Source: Hemicordylus capensis
Taxonomy: Eukaryota > Chordata > Lepidosauria > Squamata > Cordylidae
Assembly (NCBI RefSeq): GCF_027244095.1
Contig: NC_069657.1
Span: forward strand, 150,594,857-150,658,856
Length of the DNA stretch: 64,000 nucleotides
Direction: 5' to 3'
Below the pieces are notes generated by a model. It made no database searches. It saw only the letters and a list, made by a program, of their open reading frames with translations, and was not told the origin of the DNA. The position numbers and the translations under genes are program-made. How positions within the stretch are numbered: the stretch's first letter is position 1; each line of letters opens with the position of its first letter. Of the stretch, positions 11,316 through 21,328 are shown one piece after another.

Positions 11316-11743
11316 GGTTGCATTCACACATAATGCAGAACCATGGGTCCAGTGGACCCATGGTTCTGTTCCCCCATTGCTCTCCAACTAGTGAGACTAC
11401 AGAGAGGAGGGGGAACTGGTTGTGCTTGCTTGCTTCTTGACTGAAGGACAGCCTGCACAGCCAGTCACACCAGAGTTGAGGGAGGAGCTTCCTCCCTCAA
11501 CTCTGGTTCCAGGGGATGTAGTCTGTGGTTCTGAATTCAGATGACACTCAGGCTGCGTCCAACCTCCTGTTGTGGTGACAAAACTCACTACTACCTGAGG
11601 GTTCAGATTGGAGTTCTAAATCTGAACCCTCAGTTTTGTCACTGCACATATCTCCAATTGCTCACATATCTCAATTTGCACGTAACACTTGCGGAGCCTC
11701 TGGCCTCTTCAACTGCAATTCTGCCTAACATGTGAATACAGCC
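11316..11743. mobile_element. Fold-back/MITE-like element with nested perfect hairpins
   Basis: Outer inverted ends GGTTGCATTCACACAT (11,316) and ATGTGAATACAGCC (to 11,743) enclose three strong hairpins. One is a perfect 15-bp stem with a 3-nt loop at 11,336-11,368. The second is a perfect 18-bp stem with a 3-nt loop at 11,469-11,507. The third is a 15-bp stem near 11,595-11,633, inside a wider pairing of GTGACAAAACT and its complement. No transposase. A target duplication was not resolved. Confidence 0.6.
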
Positions 11744-12082
11744 AATGCATCACCTTAATCATGCCACAACCTCCTCCAATCTGCTTGTGACAAATAATAG
11801 CTTTGGGGCCATTATTTTCATCAGCATGGGACAGAGGGGTAGAGGTAAAGACCCCACCCCCAGTGAATGGCTAAAATCCCGATTCCTCCATGGCTGCTGT
11901 TCTTTAAAAAGACAGAAAGTGAGTGAAAGTACATTTAATGTCACATGTAACCTTAGTCAACAGAGAACAAGATCCAACAGCCATGAAATTGTGAACTAAA
12001 ATCCCTTCCCAACCCACTTGGTAGCCTTGGGAACAAATCATTATGTTGTAGCCCCAGTTCCCCATTTGTATAATGTATATAA
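11744..12082. other. Unassigned sequence
   Basis: I see nothing recognisable in this stretch. Confidence 0.5.
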
Positions 12083-12084
12083 TA

Positions 12085-12858
12085 CAGGTGAAACTCGGAA
12101 AATTAGAATATCATGCAAAAGTCCATTAATTTCAGTAATGCAAATTAAAAGGTGAAACTGATATATGAGACAGACGCATTACATGCAAAGCGAGATAAGT
12201 CAAGCCTTAATTTGTTATAATTGTGATGATCATGGCGTACAGCTCATGAAAACCCCCAATCCACAATCTCAGAAAATTAGAATATTACATGGAACCAAGA
12301 AGACAAGGATTGAAGAATAGAACAATATCGGACCTCTGAAAAGTATACAGTGTACTGTGCTTGATTGGCCAGCAAACTCACCTGACCTGACCCCATAGAG
12401 AATCTATGGGGCATTGCCAAGAGAAGGATGAGAGACATGAGACCAAACAATGCAGAATTGCTGAAGGCCGCTAATGAAGCATCCTGGTCTTCCATAATAC
12501 CTCATCAGTGCCACAGGCTGATAGCATCCATGCCACGCCGCATTGAGGCAGTAATTGCTGCAAAAGGGGCCCAAACCAAATACTGAATACATATGCATGC
12601 TTATACTTTTCAGAGGTCCGATATTGTTCTATTCTTCAATCCTTGTCTTCTTGGTTCCATGTAATATTTTCTGAGATTGTGGATTTGGGGTTTTCATGAG
12701 CTGTACGCCATGATCATCACAATGATAACAAATTAAGGCTTGACTTATCTCGCTTTGCATGTAATGCGTCTGTCTCATATATCAGTTTCACCTTTTAATT
12801 TGCATTACTGGAATTAATGGACTTTTGCACAATATTCTAATTTTCCGAGTTTCACCTG
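12085..12858 (+). mobile_element. Internally deleted Tc1/mariner transposon with long inverted repeats
   Basis: Inverted arms of about 260 bp (12,085-12,349 and 12,601-12,858) begin with CAGGTGAAACTCGGAAAATT and are flanked by TA at 12,083-12,084 and 12,859-12,860. The roughly 250 bp between them encode the transposase C terminus: 'DWPANSPDLTP', then 'PIENLWGIAKRRMRDMRP' in the next frame, through to a stop near 12,585. The E of PIEN is the third catalytic acidic residue of the Tc1 DD34E set. A one-base shift separates the two parts, and the rest of the transposase is missing. It is a deletion derivative that could only have moved in trans. Confidence 0.92.
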
Positions 12859-12860
12859 TA

Positions 12861-13120
12861 GTTATTTTTATTTAGTCTCTGGGCGGTTTACAACAAAACA
12901 ATAAAAACAGCAAGTAAAAAGGTTAACACATTATAACAATTTAAAACGTTACAACAATTAAAAATTTTAAACAGCGTCAAAACTATTAAAAACTATCAAA
13001 CTATTAAAACGATATCTAATGAAAAGCCTGGGTGAACAAATGTGTCTTGACTGCCTTTTTAAACATTGTAAGAGATGGGAAGGCTCTTATTTCAGCAGGG
13101 AGTATGTTCCAATAGTAACT
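12861..13120 (-). mobile_element. L2-type LINE 3' end, antisense
   Basis: 'CTGGGCGGTTTACAACAAAA', an A-rich stretch and 'GGGAGTATGTTCCAATAGT' follow the usual antisense order. It directly abuts the Tc1 element. Confidence 0.65.
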
Positions 13121-13527
13121 TGGCCCATAAACCTTTAGGTGGCTCAGGAGTGGTCCATGACATCCTGCTGCCTGAAGCAATCTGAGGCCACCCCCACCCC
13201 TCCACATTCTGAGGCCATGTTGCTGCTGAGGTTTTTTCAGACTATTTTCTCAGACTAACATTCTCAGACTATGCCACCAAGCCAAGCAGTGAGGGCAGAA
13301 GTGTGCCTTTCTTGCATTGGGAAGCGGGGGAGAGGGGAAAGAAGTGGAGCAAGGGTGGGGGGAAATGAACAGCATGCCCTGGTAGAGTGAGGAAGTGGGG
13401 GGCAGAAGGCAGGCCCATAGGGTGGGGCCTGTGCTAGCAGGGCGTGGAGTTTATAATCTCTTCCATTCATGCTTCAAGCAACCACCTCATCACCCTGCCC
13501 CATTGAAAGGCCACCCCTAAGGTGGTT
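13121..13527. other. Unassigned sequence
   Basis: GC-moderate sequence with no recognised gene or repeat. Confidence 0.4.
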
Positions 13528-13535
13528 ACATAGAG

Positions 13536-13673
13536 CAGGGATTCCCAACCTCTGGTACTCCAGTTGTTGCTGAACTACAACTCCCATCATCCCCAGCTAC
13601 AGTTCATTGTGGCTGGGGATGATGGGAGTTGTCGTTCAGCAACATCTGGCATACCACAGGTTGGGAACCCCTG
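13536..13673. mobile_element. hAT-type MITE with near-palindromic body
   Basis: Terminal inverted repeats CAGGGATTCCCAACCT and AGGTTGGGAACCCCTG are flanked by an 8-bp target duplication, ACATAGAG (13,528-13,535) and ATATAGAG (13,674-13,681), with one mismatch. The body folds on itself around ACTACAACTCCCATCATCCC. Related palindromes sit in the 3' flanks of CXCR-b (22,545-22,680) and CXCR-c (38,060-38,195). Confidence 0.8.
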
Positions 13674-13689
13674 ATATAGAGGACGGGTT

Positions 13690-14441
13690 CCGTCCCTTTA
13701 ACAGTTGAGTTGTGTAGGAGAGGGAATTTCGGCACTAAATTATGATACTCTGCACCTGCTAGATTTCCCTCTTCTATACAGTGGTTCAGGTGTTTTGCAC
13801 CTGGTCACCATCTGGGAGGATAAATATAAGAGAAATGTGAAAATGTTCTTACTACTCCACAGAACCTTGAATCCCATATAAATCTAAAGATCGGTGGTGG
13901 CCAAATGTATAACTTTGAGAGGTTATGCATAAACACCGAGAGCTTTCCTAGTGTTCTAGTGCAGACACAGTTCAGCTGTTGGGAAGGCTGGGGCTGGAGG
14001 CCACAATGACTCTGGGATGGAGTTCTCTTGCTTGCAGAAGATAACACAGAGTTAGCTATGTGTTGTATTCTCTAACTGGGATTACACGGGCCATTCTGTT
14101 TTCAATGGGTCTTGTGATGTTGCAGGGAATTGAATTAGAGGATTGCTCAATTTCTAATAGCTCCAAGGACCTATGATTGCACAGATTTCTTTTGTAAGCC
14201 TTTGGTTTCACATACATCTGTTATTTCTGTAGAATATTCACCAATACGCACCCAACACTGGAATTTAAGATGCTGTAGTTTTAATTTATTTTTTAAATGT
14301 CCATGCATATGTGACCACAGAAGGATGTTTTTATTTGACATATTCAGAAATAAATGTGAGGCATTTCTAACAGAAATGTTACCAGTTGTGATGGTTGTGA
14401 TGAACTTGTTCATGTGTTTGTGGTTTTCATATTCTACACAG
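13690..14441 (+). other. 5' flank (intron end) of CXCR-a
   Basis: From about 14,070 the sequence aligns with the regions before CXCR-b and CXCR-c (for example GCCATTCTGTTTTCAATG, GATTGCTCAATTTCT). It ends in a pyrimidine-rich acceptor, TTCTACACAG, at 14,432-14,441. It is the degenerate intron end of the pseudogene. Confidence 0.6.
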
Positions 14442-15520
14442 ACCAAGAACAAAGACTTCAGGATGGGAAGCAAAGGTAATGATGGCCTTCATGCCCTGTG
14501 TCCGGATTGTGTCTACTACACCGCTTTCACCCCAGAGGCCTGCAGAAATGAGAGTCTATCAGCTACATTGAAGTACTTTGTGCCACATATCTATGTTCTG
14601 GTATGCCTCCTGAGCTGGGTGGGCAACTCTCTGGTGGTGCTGGTGGTCGCCTGCAGCAAAGGAAACTGCTCTGTCACTGATATCTATCTCCTCAACCTAG
14701 CCATTGCCGATTTCCTCTTTGCTCTCACGTTGCCCATCTGGGCTGTCCAGTGTGTTCATTAATGGATCTTCGGCACCATCATATGCAAAACCATATCTGC
14801 CCTGAAGGAAGTCAACTTCTACAGTAGCATCCTCCTCCTGACCTTCATCAGCATCGACCACTACCTGGTAATCGGTTATGCTACTTGGGCAGCCATTGAG
14901 AAAAGGCACTGGGTCAAATTTGTCTGCCTTGGCATCTGGCTGTTCTCTTTCCTCCTTTCCCTCCCTATGATCCTCTTCCGCGAGGTTGTGCTGACACCTA
15001 ATTCTTCCTCCATGGTTTGTTATGAAGACATTGCAGGGAAGAAAACATCTCATCGGAGGGTGGTCCTGAGAATCCTGTGACAGGTGATTGGATTCATCGT
15101 TCCATTGACCACCATGCTCTTTTGTTACAGCGTGACAGTGCACAAGTTCTTTCAGACCAAAAACAGCTGAAAGAAGATAGCAATGAAAGTCATTTTGGCT
15201 GTGGTGCTAGTCTTCCTGGTCTGCTGGTTGCCCTACAATATCTCCCTGTTTGCTGATTCCTTGCTGAGGACTGGTGCTATCCAGGACACCTGTGACCGTC
15301 GTAACAGAATTGATGCAGCCCTTATGGGTACTGAAATTCTGGGATATGTTCATTGCTGCATCAACCCCATCATATATGCATTTATAGGACAGAAGTTCCG
15401 CAACAACTTGCTCAAGGTCTTTGTCATGTGTGGGATCATCAGTGAAGAAGTCCTTGCATGATGCAGGAAAGGGTCCTCCTCATCTACCATTGGCAGCAAC
15501 TCTTGTAAGAGCCCTGGCTG
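14442..15520 (+). pseudogene. CXCR-a: CXCR1/CXCR2-like chemokine receptor pseudogene
   Basis: The acceptor AG at 14,440-14,441 and the ATG at 14,463 match the two intact copies. The frame encodes a short N terminus with CRNES, then TM1-TM2 ('[20 protein letters not shown]', '[17 protein letters not shown]'). Four in-frame stops follow: TAA at 14,760 (CAA in the intact genes), TGA at 15,078, TGA at 15,168 and TGA at 15,459. No net frameshift separates the parts, and the frame picks up TM6-TM7 (CWLPYN, NPIIYAF). The DRY motif is changed to DHY, which would impair G-protein coupling. It lacks three N-terminal codons relative to CXCR-b. It is dead as a receptor. Point nonsense changes with an otherwise kept frame suggest loss after a period of function. 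Confidence 0.93.
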
Positions 15521-16000
15521 GAGAGAAGAAGAGAGGTGGTCACCAAAGAGACTCCCAGCTACTGATACACTGGTTTTTAGTAGGTTTCAAGACCCAGACT
15601 AAGGTCTTAGCACCGCTGAGCTGCTTCAGAATAAATTGTTGTTGCCAATATTATTCTTGGTTTGGCAATGCTAATTAATGTCATGAGAAAATTACTGCCT
15701 GCTTGCCACAAAAGCAAGTTTGTTCATCCTCCACTCAAAAGATGTTTCCCACTTAAATAGTCTGGACAAGTTCACATCCAGTATCAAAAATAAAAGACAA
15801 GTATCCCAGTCTCAAATCACAGAATTGGATATTTTGCACCAAAAAGACTGCTGATTTATGCCCATCCTTGTGAAGGTACCCCAAGAACCTCCTGGCTTTC
15901 TACATCCCTTCTGTCCAGTGAGATCTAGAACAGAACTTTGTGTGGCAGTATCTGTCATTTTTATTTGTCCTTATGTGTAAATGAAATAGGGAGCTAGCAA
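15521..16000 (+). other. 3' flank of CXCR-a
   Basis: Patchy similarity to the 3' flanks of CXCR-b and CXCR-c ('CAGCTACTGATACA', 'GAGCTGCTTCAGAA', 'AATGCTAATTAATG') continues to about 15,720. AATAAA occurs at about 15,631. The repeat-rich part found at 22,545-23,100 in CXCR-b is missing here. Confidence 0.55.
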
Positions 16001-17340
16001 ACTGGCTGTACTATCACTATTTTCAATGCATCTGTCTCTTTTATCTTTTAAAATGGCTATGTTTGTGTACCTTGGTGGACATATGATTTTGCCGTAAGCT
16101 TCCCTTTGTTAATTCGATACAGGGTTTTTTGGTCCAAGGAAATGTTTTCACATGAGTCTTTGGGAAAGAGGCATGTCTCCAAATTCTTAGTTGAGGCGGG
16201 GCTGGATGAACTGCTCCAGCACATTTGATTTTCACAATGCCCATTATGCCAAAGGTTCTGCCTGGGCTGGTCTCCCACACATCCTCAGGGCAGAGTAGGA
16301 AAACTGAGGGTCTGGAATGAGCTCTGCAGTCTTCATAGTTGCTGATGCAAGATGTCCCCCCACCATTCCGGTGCTCAAGTTGTGGGTAGCTATGCCAAGC
16401 CAGAAGATGTCATGCAGACTTCATTCTCACTATGGTGAAATTATGGTGAACCCTAACCCTATGGTGAAATATTTTTAAAAAGTATCACCCCAGAGCTTCT
16501 TTTCGCTTTAACTCCATTTTGAGATGGTTTGCTTGCACGTTTGTTTTCTCTCTCTGTGTCTGTTGTGTCTCACATGTCTGTTGTTGATCGGGTGACTTGG
16601 AGGTGTGTCCCTATGCCAGGAAACTGTGCCACACCATCGTGCAAGTGGATTTCCCTATTGTCTCAGGATGTGTCATTATCAGAGTGAAAAACAGAGTCTT
16701 TGAATTTAGTGTTTTGAGTAATTAAAAGCCCATCCTGCCAGGATGTCTGTTCAAATTAGGAGGAAGATTTTTAATTCTTACCTAGCTACCTTTTCTTCCC
16801 CTGCTTGATGGGGAATTTACAAACCTTTTCCCTATATGAGATAAGGCCAGCTTTTGTCTGTTGCTGTTCTTCAGGCTTGCTGCTTTAGAGAGATGTCTGC
16901 TTCATTAATTTAGCTTTGATCTTTGTTTGGATCTGCTGGGTGAGTCCTGCTGCATGGCTGCTGAGAGCGTGCAGAGCTCTCCATGTTGCAAATTTTTAGT
17001 TTTGAACTTAACAGCGAAGATCTGCTGAGCCTCCTGCCTAATAACAGGCAGGAAGAATAAAATACATTGCTGTATATTAGTTTGCCTTGTTTTCCTGTAA
17101 CTTTCCTTCCTTTTATATTTACTTGAATAAATTAGATTTCTGATTACTTTGAGCATGGTCTGTGCTGGAAACTGCTCAGTTCTGCTTCCCCGTGTTGCCT
17201 ACTCAGGCTCCAAGCTACTTTCAGAAGGTTTTTTTGCAGTCACTCTCATAAGAGATTGATGGCAGCAATACCAAGAGATTGATGCCAGGGATAAGAGTGG
17301 AGGAAGGCTGGTGTGTGCAAAGTTAGAAAATAAAACACCC
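16001..17340. other. Unassigned sequence between CXCR-a and CXCR-b
   Basis: No gene, exon 1 candidate or clear repeat was recognised. Short open frames on the minus strand (16,041-16,280 and 16,905-17,156) resemble nothing I know. Confidence 0.4.
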
Positions 17341-17538
17341 TCCATTCACCACAATTGTTGTCACCATCAGTTTCATTTTAATCCCACCAGTCTATAACAG
17401 GATGTAATCAAGGTGGCTAACAATCCAAAGCAACATAACTGAAATCACAAACATATAAGATTGCAATTAACATAAAATGTATAGCCATGAAATTAAAGGT
17501 GCACAGGAGCTGCAGTTAAAGGGAGCAGCAAAAGAAAG
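17341..17538 (-). repeat. LINE tail-like sequence, antisense
   Basis: 'AATCAAGGTGGCTAACAATC' followed by A-rich sequence is the usual antisense LINE 3' tail. It is interrupted by the Helentron-like element at 17,539. Confidence 0.45.
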
Positions 17539-17853
17539 CAAGTTGTTGTAGTAAGAACTAATCAGCCTACTTTCCTTTCACTGTCTCTACAACTGGACTA
17601 AATTTGGTTCAAGTCGAGGTTCGCAAGTTAGATCTCTTGCTCCTCAAATGTTCATGCATCCACCATCTTGGATCAGGGTGAATGACATTGTTACAAACTA
17701 TGTCATTGAGGTGTCCCTGTATGTCACTCACTACAACTGTATCAAATTTGGTTTGAATGGGTTAGACAGTCCTCAAGTTAGTGCACTTGAACCTCAAACG
17801 TTCACACGCCAACCATCTTGGATCAAGGTGGATGAAATCATCACAAAATTGGA
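17539..17853 (-). mobile_element. Helentron-like tandem-monomer element, copy A (truncated)
   Basis: Carries one terminal region of the family described at 19,237: CAAGTTGTTGTAGTAAGAAC, then the sub-terminal repeat AGCCTACTTTCC, then about two 150-bp monomers ('CCATCTTGGATCA', 'CAAATTTGGTT'). It is cut off at 17,853, where antisense L2 begins, so its other end is lost. Confidence 0.65.
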
Positions 17854-19110
17854 CCTGGAAGTGAACAGGCAACCAGTGCAGCGACCATAGAAGAGTTGTG
17901 ATACTATCAAATCTACAGCCACTCATAAGGAGGTGGGCTGCTGCATTCTGGACTAGTTGAAGTTTCCAAATCATTTTCAAAGGCAACCCTAGGTAGAATG
18001 CATTACAGTAATCCAAATGAGAGGTAGGCATGAGTTACGGTTGCCAGGGCCTGCCGGGTGAGAAAAGGCTGTAACTGGTGAACCAGCCAAAGCTGGGCAA
18101 AGGCACCCCTGGCCATGGCCTCCACCTGCTGTTCAAGCAGGAGCTGCAAGTCTAGAAGGACCCACAGATCACGAACCCTCTCTCTTAAGGGAAGCGCAGC
18201 CCCTTCAAGAGATAAACTCACACACAGCAATTGGCCAGATCGCAAACTGAACAAGAGCAACTTGGTCTTGGAGGGATTGAGCCTGAGCTTGTTTTGGCCC
18301 ATCCAGGTCCTGACAGCCTCTAGGCACTGAGCCTAGAGATGGCATCACCTGTTTGGACAGCATCATCTGTTTGGCCAGGGATAGAGATATAAAGCTGAGT
18401 ATCATCAGCATATTGATGAAAACGTACCCTGAACTGACAGATGACCAGGCCCATCAGCTTCATGTAGATGTCAAAGAGAATAGGAGCAAGGACCAAGCCC
18501 TGTGGAACTCCACAAAAAGAGTTGCCTGGGCGCAGAATACTCACCCTCAGTTGACACCGACTGGAATCACCCAGTGAGATAGGACCGGAACTACATGAAG
18601 AACGGTGCCCCCAAGGCCCAGCCCACTTAAGCGCTCCAGAAGGATAGCATGGTCAAAGGTATCAAAGGCCACTGAGAGATCAAGAAGAAGCAAGAGAGGT
18701 GTGTTTCCCACATCAAGGTTACAATACAGGTAATCCAACAGGGTGACCACTGCCGTTTCAGTGCTGTGCTGTGGCCTAAAACGTGACTGGCAAGGATCCA
18801 GGAAATCAGTTTCCTCCAGGACTCTTATCAACTGAGCACAAACTACCTTCTCCAAAATCTTACCAAGGAAAGGAAAATTGGAGATTGGACAATAGTTATC
18901 CAAGTTATCATGGTCGAGAGAAAGCTTCTTCAGAAGAGGGTAGACCACTGCCTCTTTAAGGGCTGATGGAACAAACTCCTCCCAAATAGAGGAATTACCG
19001 TCTCCTGAAGCCAGGAAAGAACATTCCCCCATGCAGCCCTAACGAGCCAGGAGGGACAAGGGTCCAGGCTAGAGGTCGCTGTGCCCACATTGGAGAGAAT
19101 CCTGTATAAT
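17854..19110 (-). mobile_element. L2-type LINE, minus strand, near-complete RT region
   Basis: Minus-strand frames in order: 'KEAVVYPLLKK' and 'LDNYCPISNFPFLGKILEKV', 'RPQHSTETAVVTLLDYLYC', 'LLLLLDLSVAFDTFDHAILL', 'CGVPQGLVLAPILFDIYMK', 'FHQYADDTQLYISIPG' (RT active site YADD intact) and 'MGQNKLRLNPSKTKLLLFS'. It is broken by several frame changes but is one colinear copy. Confidence 0.85.
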
Positions 19111-19236
19111 AAGCAGATTATCCTAGAATACATGCATCGCAGTCCCTGTATAACCCCCGCTTTCCAATTATTACCATTCTCATCTTCTTCATCATTATAA
19201 TGGAAATTGTTGGCCAGTATTCATCTCATGTAAATA

Positions 19237-20305
19237 CAAGTTATTCTAGTAAGAACTAATCAGCCTGCTTTCCTTTCACTGTCCCTACAACTGGACTAAA
19301 TTTGTTTCAAATCGAGGCCCACAAGTTAGATCTCTTGCACCTCAAATGTTCATGTGCCTACCATCTTGGATCAGGGTGGATGACATCATTGCAAACTACA
19401 CCATTGAGGTATCCCTGTGTGTCACTCACTACAACTGTACCAAATTTGGTACAAATTGGTTAGGCAGTCCTCAAGTTAGTGCACATGCACCTCAAAAGTT
19501 CACACGTCCAACATCTTGGATCAGGGTGGATGAAATCATCACAAACTACACCATTGGGATATCCCTATGTGTCCATACAGCTGTAGCAAATTTGGTTCAA
19601 ATTGGTTAGACCGTCCACAAGTTAGTGCACTTGCACCTTCAAAGTTTACACGACAGCCATCTTGAATTGGTGTAGATGACATCATCACAATCCACACCAC
19701 TGAGGTGTCTCTATGTGTCCCTACAGCTGAAGCAAATTTGGTTCAAATTGGTTAAGCAGTTCACAAGTTAACCCACTTGCACCTCCAAAGTTTACATGTC
19801 CACCATCTTGAATCGGTGTGGATGACATAATCACAAACTATGTCATTGGGGTGTCCCTGCATGTCACTCACTGCAACGGTACCTAATTTGGTTCAAATGG
19901 GTCCACAAATTAGCCAGCTTGAGCCTCAGACATTTACGTGACCACAATCTTGGACTGGGGTGGATGACATCACCACAAATTATGCCATTGAGGTGTCCCT
20001 ATGTGTCCCTACAGCTGTAGCAAATTTGGTTCAAATTTCTTTTTAGATTGTCCTTAATCGGTTAAGCGGTTCACAAGTTAGCCCACTTGCGCTTCAAAGG
20101 TTACGTGTCCGCCATCTTGAACTGGGGTGCATGACATCATCCCAAATTACGCCATTGTGGTGTCCCTGTGTGTACCTGATTTGGTTTATATTGGTCCTGG
20201 CTTTACAAAGTTGATAGGGTGGGGACACATGGAAGGACACATGGACACACGGACACACACAGAGAATGCTGGGTAATCTCATAAACCTACTGGAAAGTAG
20301 GCTAA
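19237..20305 (-). mobile_element. Helentron-like element, copy B, with an empty site at 35,834
   Basis: Read on the minus strand it starts TTAGCCTACTTTCC (sub-terminal repeat within a hairpin). It then has about six or seven monomers of 146-150 bp (each with CCATCTTGG..., ATGACATCAT..., GTGTCCCT... and AATTTGGTTCAAAT), then the inverted copy GGAAAGCAGGCT, then a terminal hairpin GTTCT-TACT-AGAA(T). The paralogous flank before CXCR-c lacks it: ATGTAAATA|AAACTTGC at 35,826-35,842 matches the two flanks exactly with no target duplication. On the minus strand that is insertion between T and T. These features match Helitron2/Helentron-derived nonautonomous elements (HINEs, DINE-1-like). The family assignment is inference; the structure and empty site are visible directly. 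Confidence 0.75.
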
Positions 20306-21307
20306 AAACTTGCTTCATTGCTTTTGTACTATGTGCACAAATGATCTCCCCTTCCTCTGGACTTTTCATGATTCAGGTTAGGTGGAAGGGGACAAACATA
20401 ATTAGTTCAATTGCTGGATAAAGCCAAGGCCATCCATAATTAGTTCAATTGCTGAATAAAGCCAAGGCCATCCATTACTACTACTATGAATATTTATATA
20501 CAACTTTTCAACAAATGTTTCCCAAGCAGTTTACAAAGAAAAATAAATAAATAGTGCATAAGATGGTGCCCGGTCTCCAGAGGGTTCACAATCTAAAAAG
20601 AAATATAAGGTAGATATCAGTAACAATCACTGGAGGGATGCTGTGCTGGGATTGGATAGAGAAAGTTGCTTTCCTTGCTGCTAAGTGTAAGAGAGTCACC
20701 ACATGCCCCATCCTTCCAAGTAATATATATATATAATCCATTCTACACAGTGCAAGAAGTAGAGAAAAGCTGCACTGCAGAAATGTGCCTACAGAAAAGA
20801 TAACTCCGTTGTTCTCAAGGAGGTTTCCCCCAAACTGCATTGCTTTTCTCTTTGATCCATCTGGAAGCAGCTTTTGGGGGGGGGATGGGGGCAGGTCCTC
20901 TGACTAGATTATCTGCTTATCTTCCATAAACTGAATTATATGAGCCATTCTGTTTGCAATGAGTCTTGGTGGTGTTGCAGGCAATTGAATTTGAAGATTG
21001 CTCAGTTTCTTCTAGTCTCACGTTGTAGAATTGCATGATTTCCTTGCAAGCCCTTTGTTCCATGTGCACATGTTATTTCAGTGGAACATTCAACGATATG
21101 CATCCAATGCCAGAATGTAACATGCTGCAGTTTTAACTTCTTTTAAAATGCGTTTGACAGATCCCCAGGACAATGTTTTTATATGACACATTTGGAAATA
21201 GATTTGATGTATTTCTAACAGAAAATTAGAATTCTTTGCTTCTTCTGACAGAAAGTTAGACTTGTGATTAGTGTGTTGAAAATGTTGTGGCTTCATATTC
21301 TATACAG
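20306..21307 (+). other. 5' flank (intron end) of CXCR-b
   Basis: Colinear with 35,835-36,824 before CXCR-c but clearly diverged (roughly 88% by eye in the first 100 bp). It contains a module A copy (20,460-20,715). It ends in the acceptor TTCTATACAG (AG at 21,306-21,307). Confidence 0.75.
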
Positions 21308-21328
21308 ACCAAGAACAAAGACCTCAGA

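Noticed and set aside
14202-14762. 186-codon frame as a short receptor gene
   Set aside because: It begins in the intron and stops in TM2-TM3 at the first of four nonsense codons. It is part of the pseudogene.
16449-16465. Telomere-like AACCCTAACCCT
   Set aside because: Only two units, in ordinary surroundings; chance or local duplication (TATGGTGAA repeats).
19237-20305. Centromeric-type satellite array
   Set aside because: Too short, dispersed in four places with fixed ends, hairpins and a clean empty site. A transposon fits better.
21287-21328. In-frame upstream ATG giving a 368-aa CXCR-b
   Set aside because: It lies before the splice acceptor at 21,306-21,307 and encodes no family-like sequence. 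The ATG at 21,329 gives the usual length. The same holds for 36,804 in CXCR-c.
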